Below, piece by piece: positions 1 to 8,417 of a DNA stretch of 64,000 nt. Numbering within the stretch: the first letter of the stretch is position 1; each line of letters begins with the position of its first letter. The stretch is from Pseudomonadota bacterium. Lineage in GTDB: Bacteria > Pseudomonadota > Gammaproteobacteria > Xanthomonadales > Xanthomonadaceae. The DNA is taken from the NCBI GenBank assembly GCA_018241125.1, contig JAFEEL010000007.1:1-64000 (forward strand), in the 5' to 3' direction. Made by a program: the position numbers and the translations under genes. The notes under the pieces are model-generated. The model was not told where the DNA came from and searched no databases. It saw nothing but the letters and a program-made list of their open reading frames with translations.

Positions 1-50
1 AGTTCGGCTCGTTGTTCATCGGTCAGAGTGATCGCTGTAGCACGAGTCAT
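1..50 (-). mobile_element. 5' end of a transposase, IS630-like (partial)
   Basis: Reading leftward from an ATG at 50, the first codons give MTRATAITLTDEQRAEL and then leave the window. An opening of the form ITLTDEQRA(E/T)L is typical of IS630-family transposases. Only about 16 residues are visible, so the family call rests on a short motif and intactness cannot be judged. The DNA just upstream (62-82) holds an imperfect hairpin that could lie near the element end, but no terminal inverted repeat can be assigned without the other end. Confidence 0.45.
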
Positions 51-391
51 CGTTCGCTCCAGTCCTGAGGCTATCGTTAGGACCGAAGCGGACGCAAATA
101 GTTCATCTATTTCGCAAGCACTACACTAGGCCAGCTACCGAAAACCGGGCGCCGTCCCCGGGCAAAGGCGTCGGGCCATTCCCTTCTTGGTGTCGCCCCA
201 TCAGGTCGACGGAGGGAAAAGAGCGGATGTTTCAGGGCGCCGTTCCGGCGTGGAGCGATTCAGGGCAGTTCGGCGTCAGTGGCGGAGGAAGACTGCTCGC
301 GGCGGAGTGTGTGCAGGCTCGCGGTGTGCCGGAGGTTCGGGCATGGCGCTGCGCGTGCTGCTTTCGTCCATCGTGACCGCACGTTCCATTG
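51..391. other. Non-coding stretch between transposase start and TRIC gene
   Basis: No gene is supported in these 341 bases. There is an imperfect 7-bp inverted repeat (GTCCTGA / TTAGGAC) at 62-82, and an AT-richer patch at about 99-125 that could carry the promoter for the leftward transposase. Short open frames on both strands have no ribosome-binding site or recognisable product. Confidence 0.5.
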
Positions 392-1057
392 TCACGGTGC
401 TCCATCTTGATCCTCGCGTTTCCTGGGCTTGTCGCCGGTAGCGTTTCGCAGGTCGGCTGTCGGAAGGTGCCAACCGTGGCGGATCGCCATGAAGCGCAAC
501 GCCAAGCATGCCGTCACCCCGGCGACGGCAGGTGCAAGCGGATGCAGATGCAGGACGTGCCCTATCGCAACAATTGCCGCGCACGCAAGTGCCGCCAATG
601 CGTACAGGTCCGAGCGCAGCACGACGGGGATCTCGTTGGCGAGCACGTCGCGCAGCATCCCGCCGCCGATGCCGGTGAGCATGCCGAGCAGAGCCGCCAT
701 CAGTGGATCCAGACCGAAGCCGAGTGCTTTTTCGGTACCGGAGACCGCAAAGAATGCCAGGCCGATGGCATCGAAAAACTGTACAGGATGGTTCAGTTTT
801 GCGATCTGCGGGTAACGAAAAAAAACAGTCAATCCTGCAAGCACCGAAATGCCCAGATAACTCCAGTTCGATACCGCTGCGGGCGGTACGGCACCGATCA
901 GCACATCGCGGGTGATGCCACCGACATTTCCTGCGGCGAAGGCGAGCACCAATATGCCAAAAATGTCCATCTTGCGGCGGGCGGCAGTGGTCGCACCGCT
1001 GATGGCGAACACGAAGGTACCGCCTAGATCCAGCACGTCCGCCAGCAGGTGTTGCAC
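392..1057 (-). CDS. TRIC / UPF0126 (YicG-type) membrane channel protein
   Basis: This 221-residue integral membrane protein belongs to the trimeric intracellular cation channel family (UPF0126, E. coli YicG type). It has the family's duplicated three-helix layout. Each half carries the glycine-rich signature, GNVGGITRDVLIG around residues 43-55 and GIGGGMLRDVLANE around residues 112-125. Length is usual for the family. Prokaryotic members conduct potassium, but the physiological role is poorly defined. It starts with ATG at 1057, is followed upstream by the M20 amidohydrolase on the same strand, and has a charged C-terminal tail. Confidence 0.85.
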   Translation of the reverse strand: MQHLLADVLDLGGTFVFAISGATTAARRKMDIFGILVLAFAAGNVGGITRDVLIGAVPPAAVSNWSYLGISVLAGLTVFFRYPQIAKLNHPVQFFDAIGLAFFAVSGTEKALGFGLDPLMAALLGMLTGIGGGMLRDVLANEIPVVLRSDLYALAALACAAIVAIGHVLHLHPLAPAVAGVTACLALRFMAIRHGWHLPTADLRNATGDKPRKREDQDGAP

Positions 1058-1113
1058 GGCATGCGCCTCCTCGTTCCGGGAAGTTTACACACGCCTGCGT
1101 GACAGACGCGAAC

Positions 1114-2385
1114 CTAGTTCGGCGACAACCAGTCGTGGGCCGCAACCACCAGTGCTTCGACGCCAGCTTGCAGGGTTGGGTGGAGTACCGGCAGGAAACG
1201 CGGATTGTGGTTGGTCGGCAACTCGTTGAGCTTGTTTGCCGCCTTGGCCTTGGCGTACTCGTCCGCATCGGTGCCGCCGACGAACCAGAATACCGAGGGC
1301 ACACCCCACTCCAGGCCGAACGAACCGAAGTCTTCGCTGGCCGATGCCGGGCCGGTTTGCCGAACGCGCGCGTCGGAAAAGTGGTTGCGGAACGCCGCGA
1401 AGACGCGTGCGGTTGCATCCGCGTCGTTGGTCGCCAGCGGATAGCGATCCAGTGGCGTGATTTCCGGCGGCTTGGGCGCGCCCGATGCGGCTGCTTCGGC
1501 ATTGACGATGCGCGTGATCGCGGCGAGCACGCGCGCGCGCACGCCCTCGTCGAACGTGCGCACGTTGAGCTTGATGATCGCTTCATCGGGGATGACGTTT
1601 TCCTTGGTTCCCGCCTGCAGCGCGCCGACGGTGACGACCGCCGATTCGGAGGCGGCCACTTCGCGCGACACGATCGTCTGCAAGCGCAACACGACCGATG
1701 CGGCCATCACCACCGGATCCACGCTGGCCTGCGGCATCGAGCCATGCGCGCCGCGCCCGAACAGGCGAATCTGGAAGCTGTCGGCAGCCGAAGTGATGGC
1801 ACCGGTGCGCCCGCCGAGCATGCCGGCCGGCCCGACCATGAGGTGTTGGGCAAGCACCACATCGGGTTTTGGAAAGCGCTTGAACAAGCCATCGTCGATC
1901 ATCGCCTGCGCGCCGGCCGCAGTCTCTTCCGCGGGCTGGAACACAGCCATGAGCGTTCCCCGCCATGCATCGCGATGGCGTGCCAGCAAGGTTGTCGCAC
2001 CGACCAGCCAGGTCACATGCAGGTCGTGGCCGCAGGCGTGCATCACCGGCACGGAATTGCCATCGGCATCGGTCGCCGTGACCTTGCTGGCGTAGTCCAC
2101 ATCCGTGGTTTCGGCCACCGGCAGCGCATCCATATCCGCACGCAGCATGACCGTTGGGCCGTCGCCGTTCCTGAGCAAGCCGACCACGCCGGTATTGCCG
2201 ACACCGGTTGTCACCGCGAATCCGGCTGCGCGCAGATGCTGGGCGGCTATCGCCGCCGTGCGCGTTTCCTGCATCGACAGTTCAGGATGGGCATGCACGT
2301 CTTTGTAGAGCGCTTCGAGCTCAGGCAGCAAGCCGGCGAGACACTGAAGCGCGGCTTCGGCTGCGGTACGGCGTTGGGAAGTCAC
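1114..2385 (-). CDS. M20 family amidohydrolase / peptidase
   Basis: This 423-residue metal-dependent hydrolase is of the M20D type (IAA-amino acid hydrolase, N-acyl amino acid hydrolase, hippurate hydrolase relatives). Visible family motifs are HPELS near residue 33, RADMDALPV, the metal-binding MHACGHDLH, the PAEET glutamate pair and a C-terminal SASEDFGSF. It lacks an obvious signal peptide, so it is probably cytosolic. Its ATG overlaps the stop of the upstream OsmC gene by four bases, so the two are likely co-translated. The exact acyl-amino-acid substrate cannot be read from the sequence. Confidence 0.85.
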   Translation of the reverse strand: MTSQRRTAAEAALQCLAGLLPELEALYKDVHAHPELSMQETRTAAIAAQHLRAAGFAVTTGVGNTGVVGLLRNGDGPTVMLRADMDALPVAETTDVDYASKVTATDADGNSVPVMHACGHDLHVTWLVGATTLLARHRDAWRGTLMAVFQPAEETAAGAQAMIDDGLFKRFPKPDVVLAQHLMVGPAGMLGGRTGAITSAADSFQIRLFGRGAHGSMPQASVDPVVMAASVVLRLQTIVSREVAASESAVVTVGALQAGTKENVIPDEAIIKLNVRTFDEGVRARVLAAITRIVNAEAAASGAPKPPEITPLDRYPLATNDADATARVFAAFRNHFSDARVRQTGPASASEDFGSFGLEWGVPSVFWFVGGTDADEYAKAKAANKLNELPTNHNPRFLPVLHPTLQAGVEALVVAAHDWLSPN

Positions 2386-2807
2386 GAAACTTCTCCGGCA
2401 ATTGTTTCGATGTCGATCTGCGTGCGCGTCATGAGTTTGTGGATTGGGCAGGCACCGGCCGCGCGCGTGAGTGCATCGCGCTGTGCCTGAGTCATCGGTC
2501 CATGAAACTCCATCCGCACGCGCAGGTGATAGCTGCCATTGCGTTCGTCGCGGTCGTCACGTTCGACCTGCGTTTCCACGTGTTCGAGTGGAATGGCGTG
2601 ACGTTTGGCGTACCAGACCGCGGTCAACGCCTTGCAAGCGGCGAGCGCGGCATCGAAGTAGTCGTGCGGGCTGGGTGCCGAGTCGGCGCTGCCGGAGTCC
2701 TCGCCAACATCTGCGCGAAAGCTGTGCGTTCGCACACGCAACCGCTGCGGGTAGCCACCAATCTGTTCGGAAGCGCAATCGACGACATTGGCCGACAACT
2801 TGCTCAT
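2382..2807 (-). CDS. OsmC family protein
   Basis: This 141-residue protein is of the OsmC/Ohr superfamily, thiol-dependent reductases of organic hydroperoxides. The two family cysteines are visible: one in AACKALTAVWYAKRH (about residues 56-70) and one in ACPIHKLM near residue 120. This spacing favours the OsmC/YhfA-like branch over classic Ohr. It overlaps the start of the M20 amidohydrolase (ATGA), and the upstream region to 3036 separates it from a decayed peroxiredoxin/Dps locus, so several oxidative-stress genes once sat here. Confidence 0.8.
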   Translation of the reverse strand: MSKLSANVVDCASEQIGGYPQRLRVRTHSFRADVGEDSGSADSAPSPHDYFDAALAACKALTAVWYAKRHAIPLEHVETQVERDDRDERNGSYHLRVRMEFHGPMTQAQRDALTRAAGACPIHKLMTRTQIDIETIAGEVS

Positions 2808-3036
2808 GTCATCCTCCAGTGCTTCGCTGATGCTCCGGGGCCGCCAAATCGCGTCCCCTGATGGCTGCTTCTGGGCAGTCTACGCCCCGACTCGACTGGT
2901 TTTTCGCAATAGCACATTATGCGCGGGCGTTTATGCCTTCATAACATCAGGTGTGCTGCAATGAAAAGCCGCTGAGCGCTTTACGGCACGCTTTGCATGT
3001 GGCATCGACATGGTGCGCCTATTCAGGAGGTTGAAC

Positions 3037-3311
3037 GTGGCCATCCTGCTTGCCGGCAACACCGCCCCTGACTTCACCTTGCAGTCGACGCCGGATCCGA
3101 TGCGGTCTACGTCGAGCCCGTGGACAAGCTGGCCGAATTGCGCGACGACAACGTGGCCTTGGTGAGTCGCTTGCGCGTGGCGCACAACCAGTGCGACTAA
3201 CACCGGGATGTCGCCACCACCAGCCTGATCGAGATTTGGGTCGACGAAGCTGAACGGCGCGTGTGGTTCCTGTTCGAAGCGACCCGGCATGCAGATTCGG
3301 CCGGCCGCTGA
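3037..3311 (+). pseudogene. Fused remnant: peroxiredoxin N-terminus joined to Dps C-terminus
   Basis: A GTG at 3037 behind a perfect AGGAGG (3025-3030) starts a frame reading MAILLAGNTAPDFTLQSTPD, the N-terminus of an AhpC/TSA-type peroxiredoxin. After about 20 residues the sequence switches, in another frame from about 3099, to a Dps C-terminus: DKLAELRDDNVALVSRLR, then TSLIEIWVDEAERRVWFLFE, ending at the TGA at 3309-3311. Inside the Dps part a TAA (3192-3194 region) replaces the residue between Asp and His of the usual CDEH segment. The frame shift and stop show the locus is dead; the start signal is still good, so a 42-residue peptide (stop at 3165) could still be made. Confidence 0.75.
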
Positions 3312-3406
3312 GCGGACGGTTGGCGAGAGGCGTTGCACGAAATCGGCGGTACGATTGCAAGGCGGCGAGCGTCATCCGCGTTCTTTCACCCACATCAGGA
3401 GTTGCC

Positions 3407-3979
3407 ATGATCAAGTACAGAGTCGGTTATTTCGTCGGCAGCCTCGCCAAGGCTTCGCTCAATCGGCGGCTGGCCATGGCGCTGACCAAGCTGGCACCGC
3501 CGACGCTGGAAATGGTCGAGATTTCATTCAAGGAACTGCCACTGTACAGCCCTGACTATGATGCCGATTACCCACCCGTGGCGCGTGCCTTCAAGCAGGC
3601 AATCGCCGATGTCGATGCGGTGTTGTTCGTGACGCCCGAATACAACCGCACGATTCCCGGAGGCTTGAAGAACGCGATCGATTGGGCGAGTCGACCGTGG
3701 GGTACGAACTCGTTCACGCGCAAACCCTCTGCAGTGATCGGCACGTCGCCCGGCGCGATCGGCACGGCCCTTGCCCAGCAAAGCCTGCGCAGCGTGCTGT
3801 GTTTTTGCAATTCACCGCTGATGAACGCCATCGAGGCGTACATCCAGTTCACGCCGGGCCTGATTGCCGAAGATGGGCAAGTGACCAACGACACGACAAC
3901 CGAGTTCTTGCGCAATTACATGACGGAATTGCACGGATTCATCGAGCGAGTGCTGACCGTACTGCCAAGGGGAAGCTGA
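3407..3979 (+). CDS. NAD(P)H-dependent FMN reductase
   Basis: This 190-residue flavodoxin-fold reductase is of the NADPH-dependent FMN reductase family (chromate/azo/quinone reductase relatives). It opens with a nucleotide-binding strand and serine-rich loop (VGSLAKASLNRRLA, about residues 10-23) and carries the family motif TPEYNRTIPGGLKNAIDW near residues 73-90 and GTSPGAIGT near residue 108. An AGGAG at 3397-3401 sits six bases before ATG 3407, which fixes the start; longer upstream frames lack a site. It precedes the DoxX/sugar-dehydrogenase genes by 70 bases and may share their transcript. Likely cytosolic quinone or flavin reduction. Confidence 0.85.
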   Translation: MIKYRVGYFVGSLAKASLNRRLAMALTKLAPPTLEMVEISFKELPLYSPDYDADYPPVARAFKQAIADVDAVLFVTPEYNRTIPGGLKNAIDWASRPWGTNSFTRKPSAVIGTSPGAIGTALAQQSLRSVLCFCNSPLMNAIEAYIQFTPGLIAEDGQVTNDTTTEFLRNYMTELHGFIERVLTVLPRGS

Positions 3980-4049
3980 GCGGCACCAACAGGGCACGCA
4001 GCGCGGGGCGGCCCTTGATCGACGCGCCATCCACTGCCAGGGGCAGCCC

Positions 4050-4463
4050 ATGTACGACGCGATGTTCGAACGCAAAAGAGATGGTCTGATACTGCTCGCG
4101 CGCGTCTTGTTGATGGTCTTGTACGTGGTTGGCGGCTGGCAAAAGCTGTGGGGATTTTCCGGAACCATCGCCTACATGGCATCCACCGGATTGCCGTTGC
4201 CGGTGGTCGTGGCCGCGATTGTCGTCGTCATCGAACTGTGCGTAGGCATCGCCCTGATGGTCGGCCTGTGGACGCGGCCATTGGCCCTGCTGATGGCCGT
4301 GTACACGCTCGGTACGGCCTTCATCGGCCACCACTACTGGACCATGACCGGCGCAGCGTACGGTGCCAACTTCATCAACTTCTACAAGAACATCAGCATC
4401 GTCGGCGGCCTGTTGTTGCTGTGCGTGACGGGTGCCGGGAAATATTCGATCGACCGGAGGTGA
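4050..4463 (+). CDS. DoxX family membrane protein
   Basis: This 137-residue protein has four predicted membrane helices, matching the DoxX family. Visible features are the LLMVLYVVGGWQKL first helix, a central GIALMVGLWTRPLALLMAVY segment and a last helix near residues 112-128. DoxX proteins are often linked to respiratory or quinone-dependent oxidation. Here it sits directly before the three subunits of a membrane sugar dehydrogenase with only three bases between genes, so it is probably part of that operon and might help assembly or electron transfer; that role is inference. Confidence 0.8.
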   Translation: MYDAMFERKRDGLILLARVLLMVLYVVGGWQKLWGFSGTIAYMASTGLPLPVVVAAIVVVIELCVGIALMVGLWTRPLALLMAVYTLGTAFIGHHYWTMTGAAYGANFINFYKNISIVGGLLLLCVTGAGKYSIDRR

Positions 4464-4466
4464 ATC

Positions 4467-5036
4467 GTGGTGCCATCGGAACTGCATCGTCATGCGTCTG
4501 GCGACCACGAGCTTCGTGAAACGCACGCGTGCCAGCGCATCGACCCGTCCGATCCGTCGCGTCGGCGGCTGCTTGCGGGCCTCGTGGCCGCGTATACCGC
4601 CTCGCTCATCCCGTGGGCGATGGCGGTGCCGGTGACCGATGCCGAACACGGCACGTTCGTTGCGCTGTCGGCCATCCTCGTCGGCCGCCGGATGCTTGAT
4701 GCCGAACAGGGCCGACGCCTGCACGATGCGTTGGCGGCCATCGAACCCGGATTCGATGCCGATTGCCAAGTGCTCTTGAATCAGATCGACAGTCAACGCA
4801 TCGATCCTGCGATGTTGCAGAGCGTGCTGGATGCCGGACATGCAAACGTGGCACCGCTGCCGCGCAAGATCATGCGCGCATGGTGTCTGGGACTGGTTGG
4901 TGAGGGCGAGGCCACGCGCTGCCTCGCCTACGAACAAGCGCTGGATGCGGTTGTGGTCGGCGACGTGCTGAGGCCACCGACCTACGCCTACGGTGCGTAC
5001 GGCAGTTGGTCCCGGCCACCGGCGAGCAAGGAGTAA
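4467..5036 (+). CDS. Sugar dehydrogenase complex small subunit (FAD-SLDH type)
   Basis: This 189-residue protein resembles the small subunit of membrane FAD-dependent sorbitol/gluconate-type dehydrogenases. A twin-arginine stretch SRRRLLAGLVAAY (about residues 30-42), followed by a hydrophobic segment ending AMA, indicates Tat export, consistent with co-export of the flavin subunit. The rest is helical with the family-like region RKIMRAWCLGLVGEGEATRCLAYEQAL. The start is GTG at 4467, a few bases after the GGAGG (4456-4460) at the end of doxX; a second GTG follows at once. The GMC subunit starts seven bases after its stop. Confidence 0.75.
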   Translation: MVPSELHRHASGDHELRETHACQRIDPSDPSRRRLLAGLVAAYTASLIPWAMAVPVTDAEHGTFVALSAILVGRRMLDAEQGRRLHDALAAIEPGFDADCQVLLNQIDSQRIDPAMLQSVLDAGHANVAPLPRKIMRAWCLGLVGEGEATRCLAYEQALDAVVVGDVLRPPTYAYGAYGSWSRPPASKE

Positions 5037-5043
5037 GCCGCAG

Positions 5044-6681
5044 ATGGCCGCTCCCGGCTCGGCTCAGGTCATCGTCATTGGCGCTGGTATCTGTGGTGCG
5101 CTCGCCGCCCGTCGATTGGCCTTGCAGGGCGTGCCGGTGCTGATCCTCGAAGCCGGCCCACGCATCGATCGCGCGCGCATCGTGGCGGCGTTTCGCAACT
5201 CGCCGCGCAAGAGCGACTGGATGTCCCCGTATCCGTCCTCGCCGTGGGCGCCGCACCCGCAATACCAACCCAAGGACAACGGCTATTTGATTCAAGCTGG
5301 CCCTTACCCCTATCCGGCTGAATACATCCGTGCAGTCGGGGGCACCACGTGGCACTGGGCTGCGCAGGCATGGCGGTTGGTGCCCAACGACCTGCGCATC
5401 CAGTCGCTGTACGGCGTGGGCGTGGATTGGCCGATGCGCTACGCCGAACTTGATGCGTGGTATCAGGAAGCCGAGGAGATCCTCGGCGTGGCCGGGGCCG
5501 ATGACACAGGATCGCCACGCCAACACCCGTTCCCGATGCCGCCGGTGGCTGAACCGTGGGCCATGCGTCGATTTCGCGAACGCCTCGCGCCCACCTATTC
5601 GGTGGTCGCAAATACCGTCGCGCGCAACAGCCGCAGCTACGGCGGCCGACCGGCGTGTGTGGGCAACAACAGTTGCCAGCCGATCTGCCCGGTCAACGCG
5701 CAGTACCTTGGGATCAACGCGGTCGAGGCTGCCGAAGCGGCCGGCACCAAGGTCATCGCGAACGCGGTGGTGTATCGCATCGAAGCCGATGCGCGCGGGC
5801 GCATCGCCGCCGTGCATTACTACGACCCGGACAAGATCAGCCACCGCGTCACCGGCAAGCAGTTCATCCTCGCCGCCAACGGCATTGAGAGTCCCAAGCT
5901 GTTGCTGCTGTCCGCGGGCGGCAAATTCCCGAACGGGATTGCCAACAGTTCCGGGATGGTCGGCCGGCACTTGATGGATCATCCCAGCTCGTCGCTGACC
6001 TTCTACGCCGACGAAGAACTTTGGCTAGGCCGTGGGCCGCAGAGTCCCAGCTCGATCAACACCATGCGCGATGGTGACTTTCGCGCGCAGCACGCAGCGT
6101 ACCGATTGGACTTCACCAACATCTCGCAAGTGTTGAGCGTGACCGAGGCTTTGATCGCAGAAGGTGTGTATGGGCCGGAGTTCGCCAAACAACTGCGCTG
6201 GCGCGCAGCGCGGCAGGTGAGCGTCAAGAACGTGCTTGAAGTGCTGCCCAATCCGGACAACCGCATCACCCTGAGCGCGGAGAAAGATGCGCTGGGCATT
6301 CCCAAGCCGGTTGCGCACTATGCGATCGACGATTACACGCGCCGCGGCGCGGAACGCTCGAAGCAGGACTTCGCGAAGATCGCCGAGCTGATGGGCGGCA
6401 CCGGTTTGCGCTACAGCGTGGATGGTCAGTTCGCCAACAACCAGCACATTACCGGCACGCTGCGCATGGGCAACGATCCGGCAAAGTTCGTCACCGATGC
6501 ATTCGGGCGCGCGCACGATCACGAAAATCTGTTCGTGTGCGGTACCGGGGTGATGCCGACGGCAGCGACCATGAACTCCACCCTGACCGCGGTGGCGCTG
6601 GCACTGCGAACCGCCGATCACATGGTTCCCGGCAAGTCATCCGCTGCGGCCCTTGGCGCAGATGCAGATCGCACAACGTGA
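5044..6681 (+). CDS. GMC oxidoreductase, large subunit of membrane sugar dehydrogenase
   Basis: This 545-residue flavoprotein belongs to the GMC (glucose-methanol-choline) family. The FAD Rossmann motif GAGICG is at residues 13-18 with the acidic strand end ILEAGPRI after it. The C-terminal region has NQHITGTLRMG (about residues 465-475) and FVCGTGVMPTAATMNSTLTA, which carry the catalytic His and Asn positions. Such subunits oxidise a sugar or sugar acid and pass electrons to a cytochrome partner. It has no signal of its own, consistent with piggy-back Tat export with the small subunit. ATG 5044 is preferred over upstream codons because it places the Rossmann fold properly. The next gene starts at GTGA overlapping its stop. 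Confidence 0.88.
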   Translation: MAAPGSAQVIVIGAGICGALAARRLALQGVPVLILEAGPRIDRARIVAAFRNSPRKSDWMSPYPSSPWAPHPQYQPKDNGYLIQAGPYPYPAEYIRAVGGTTWHWAAQAWRLVPNDLRIQSLYGVGVDWPMRYAELDAWYQEAEEILGVAGADDTGSPRQHPFPMPPVAEPWAMRRFRERLAPTYSVVANTVARNSRSYGGRPACVGNNSCQPICPVNAQYLGINAVEAAEAAGTKVIANAVVYRIEADARGRIAAVHYYDPDKISHRVTGKQFILAANGIESPKLLLLSAGGKFPNGIANSSGMVGRHLMDHPSSSLTFYADEELWLGRGPQSPSSINTMRDGDFRAQHAAYRLDFTNISQVLSVTEALIAEGVYGPEFAKQLRWRAARQVSVKNVLEVLPNPDNRITLSAEKDALGIPKPVAHYAIDDYTRRGAERSKQDFAKIAELMGGTGLRYSVDGQFANNQHITGTLRMGNDPAKFVTDAFGRAHDHENLFVCGTGVMPTAATMNSTLTAVALALRTADHMVPGKSSAAALGADADRTT

Positions 6682-8096
6682 GCCGCCCAGCCGGAAAATC
6701 CGTTTGCTTGCTCGGCTGCGCAGCGCTTTCGATGGGCATGCAGGCGGGCATGGCCATGACGCCCGCCAGCATGGCCGACACCACAGACGTCCAGCGTGGC
6801 CACTATCTGGCCATCGCCGGCGATTGCGTGGCCTGCCATACCGCTGTCGGCGGCAAGCCCTACGCGGGTGGCTTGTCCACGATGACGCCGATCGGCGCGG
6901 TCGTGTCGAGCAACATCACCCCATCCCGGCTGCACGGCATCGGGGGCTACACCGAGCAGCAATTCAGCGACGCCGTGCGCAAGGGCATTCGTGCCGACGG
7001 CGCGCACTTGTATCCGGTGATGCCGTACACCGAGTATGCACAACTAACTGATGCCGACGTGAAGTTGTTGTATGCGTACTTCATGCACGCCGTTCCCGCC
7101 GTCGACGACAAGCCACCACAGACCCATCTGCCGTTTCCGTTCAACCTGCGGCTGTCGATGGCCGGTTGGAACCTGCTGTTCCTCGACCGCCATCCGTTCG
7201 TTCCGAATCCGGCCCGCACGGTGCAGTGGAATCGAGGCGCTTATCTGGTGCGTGGCCCGGCGCATTGCGGCACCTGCCACACGCCACGCAACCTGCTGAT
7301 GGCCGAAACTCCGTCAGCGGCGCTTGCCGGCAGCGCGGTCGGTACCTGGTTCGCCCCGAACATCAGCAACGACGTCAGGAGCGGCATCGGCAACTGGAGC
7401 GAGCAGGACATCGTCGATTATTTGCAGTTGGGCCATGCGCCCGGCAAGGCGCAGGCAGCCGGCCCGATGGTCGAGGCGATCGATAACAGCTTGCGCCATC
7501 TCACGCCGGCGGATTTGCACGCCATGGCCGTCTATTTGAAGACGGTACCCGCGCACCACGATCCGGGCGACACGGGTTCGGTGGATGCGTGGGGAAGCCC
7601 ATACGCCGATCTGGCGAGCCTGCGCGGCGAGTCGTTGCCAAAAGATCCACAGCAGATGACCGGGCCGCAACTTTACGACGCCTATTGCGCGAGCTGTCAT
7701 CAGGATCGTGGGCAAGGCAGCTTCGATGGTGATCTGCCGCCCCTGTTCCACAACACCGCGACTGGGCGCCTGAACACGGACAATCTGGTCATGGTGATGT
7801 TGGGCGGCATCGACTGGCGTACCGATGGCTCGGGAACGCGGATGCCGGGATTCGCGAGCGCGTTGTCGGATCGGCAAATAGCCACACTCGGCAATTACCT
7901 GACGTTGCATTTCGGCAATCCGGCTGCGCACGTCACCCCGACGCAAGTCGCAGCGTTGCGTGCCGGCGGTGCGCCGTCGCATCTGGTGGCGCTGGCCAGA
8001 ATCGGTTTGCTGCTGGCACTGATGGCCATCATTGCAGTCGCCGGGTGGTGCGTGCGACGTTTCCGACGCCGCCATCCGCAGCGGCCTGCTGGCTGA
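6678..8096 (+). CDS. Triheme cytochrome c subunit of sugar dehydrogenase
   Basis: This 472-residue membrane-anchored cytochrome c carries three CXXCH heme sites: CVACH (50-54), CGTCH (197-201) and CASCH (337-341). It has an N-terminal hydrophobic leader and a C-terminal membrane helix near residues 435-457 followed by a basic tail (RRFRRR). This is the standard electron-transfer subunit of membrane gluconate/sorbitol-type dehydrogenases; it takes electrons from the GMC flavin and gives them to ubiquinone. The GTG start at 6678 overlaps the TGA of the flavin subunit, so translation is coupled. Length is usual for the family. Confidence 0.88.
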   Translation: MSRPAGKSVCLLGCAALSMGMQAGMAMTPASMADTTDVQRGHYLAIAGDCVACHTAVGGKPYAGGLSTMTPIGAVVSSNITPSRLHGIGGYTEQQFSDAVRKGIRADGAHLYPVMPYTEYAQLTDADVKLLYAYFMHAVPAVDDKPPQTHLPFPFNLRLSMAGWNLLFLDRHPFVPNPARTVQWNRGAYLVRGPAHCGTCHTPRNLLMAETPSAALAGSAVGTWFAPNISNDVRSGIGNWSEQDIVDYLQLGHAPGKAQAAGPMVEAIDNSLRHLTPADLHAMAVYLKTVPAHHDPGDTGSVDAWGSPYADLASLRGESLPKDPQQMTGPQLYDAYCASCHQDRGQGSFDGDLPPLFHNTATGRLNTDNLVMVMLGGIDWRTDGSGTRMPGFASALSDRQIATLGNYLTLHFGNPAAHVTPTQVAALRAGGAPSHLVALARIGLLLALMAIIAVAGWCVRRFRRRHPQRPAG

Positions 8097-8170
8097 GCGG
8101 CACCATGACGCGCGCCGTACACTCCAGTGCGATATTCATGCGGTGGCGAACGCGGCACAGGAGATCGACG

Positions 8171-8338
8171 ATGAGGCTCAAGCCGTTGCCGCACGAATCG
8201 TTTTCGCCCGAGCGCTTTGCGCTGCACGAGGACATCTCGCGCGGCCTTGATCGCCGTTGGCGTGCGCGCTGTGCCGCCGCGTGGTTGGTCGGCGTCTATT
8301 TTCTGCGCGGCGATGCAGTGATCTGCGCGGGAGTATGA
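8171..8338 (+). CDS. Hypothetical 55-residue protein
   Basis: A short frame starts with ATG at 8171 and is preceded by AGGAG (8159-8163) at good spacing. The product is Arg-rich with an HEDISRGLDRRWRARCAA segment and ends in a hydrophobic patch. It lies between the cytochrome subunit and the GH79 gene on the same strand. No family is recognised. The same frame is open upstream to another ATG at 8105, so the start is uncertain, and it could be chance coding. Confidence 0.35.
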   Translation: MRLKPLPHESFSPERFALHEDISRGLDRRWRARCAAAWLVGVYFLRGDAVICAGV

Positions 8339-8417
8339 TCGGACGAGTTCCGGTTCATTGCGGTCTGAACGGGCCGCGTCAGATGGTTGTTTTGATGAAC
8401 ATTGGCAAGGAGATGCG

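Noticed and set aside
187..441. Small plus-strand frame at the left edge
   Set aside because: No ribosome-binding site, Arg-rich, overlaps the TRIC gene end on the other strand.
2931..3338. Minus-strand frame opposite the peroxiredoxin/Dps remnant
   Set aside because: No ribosome-binding site or family; the plus strand explains the similarity.
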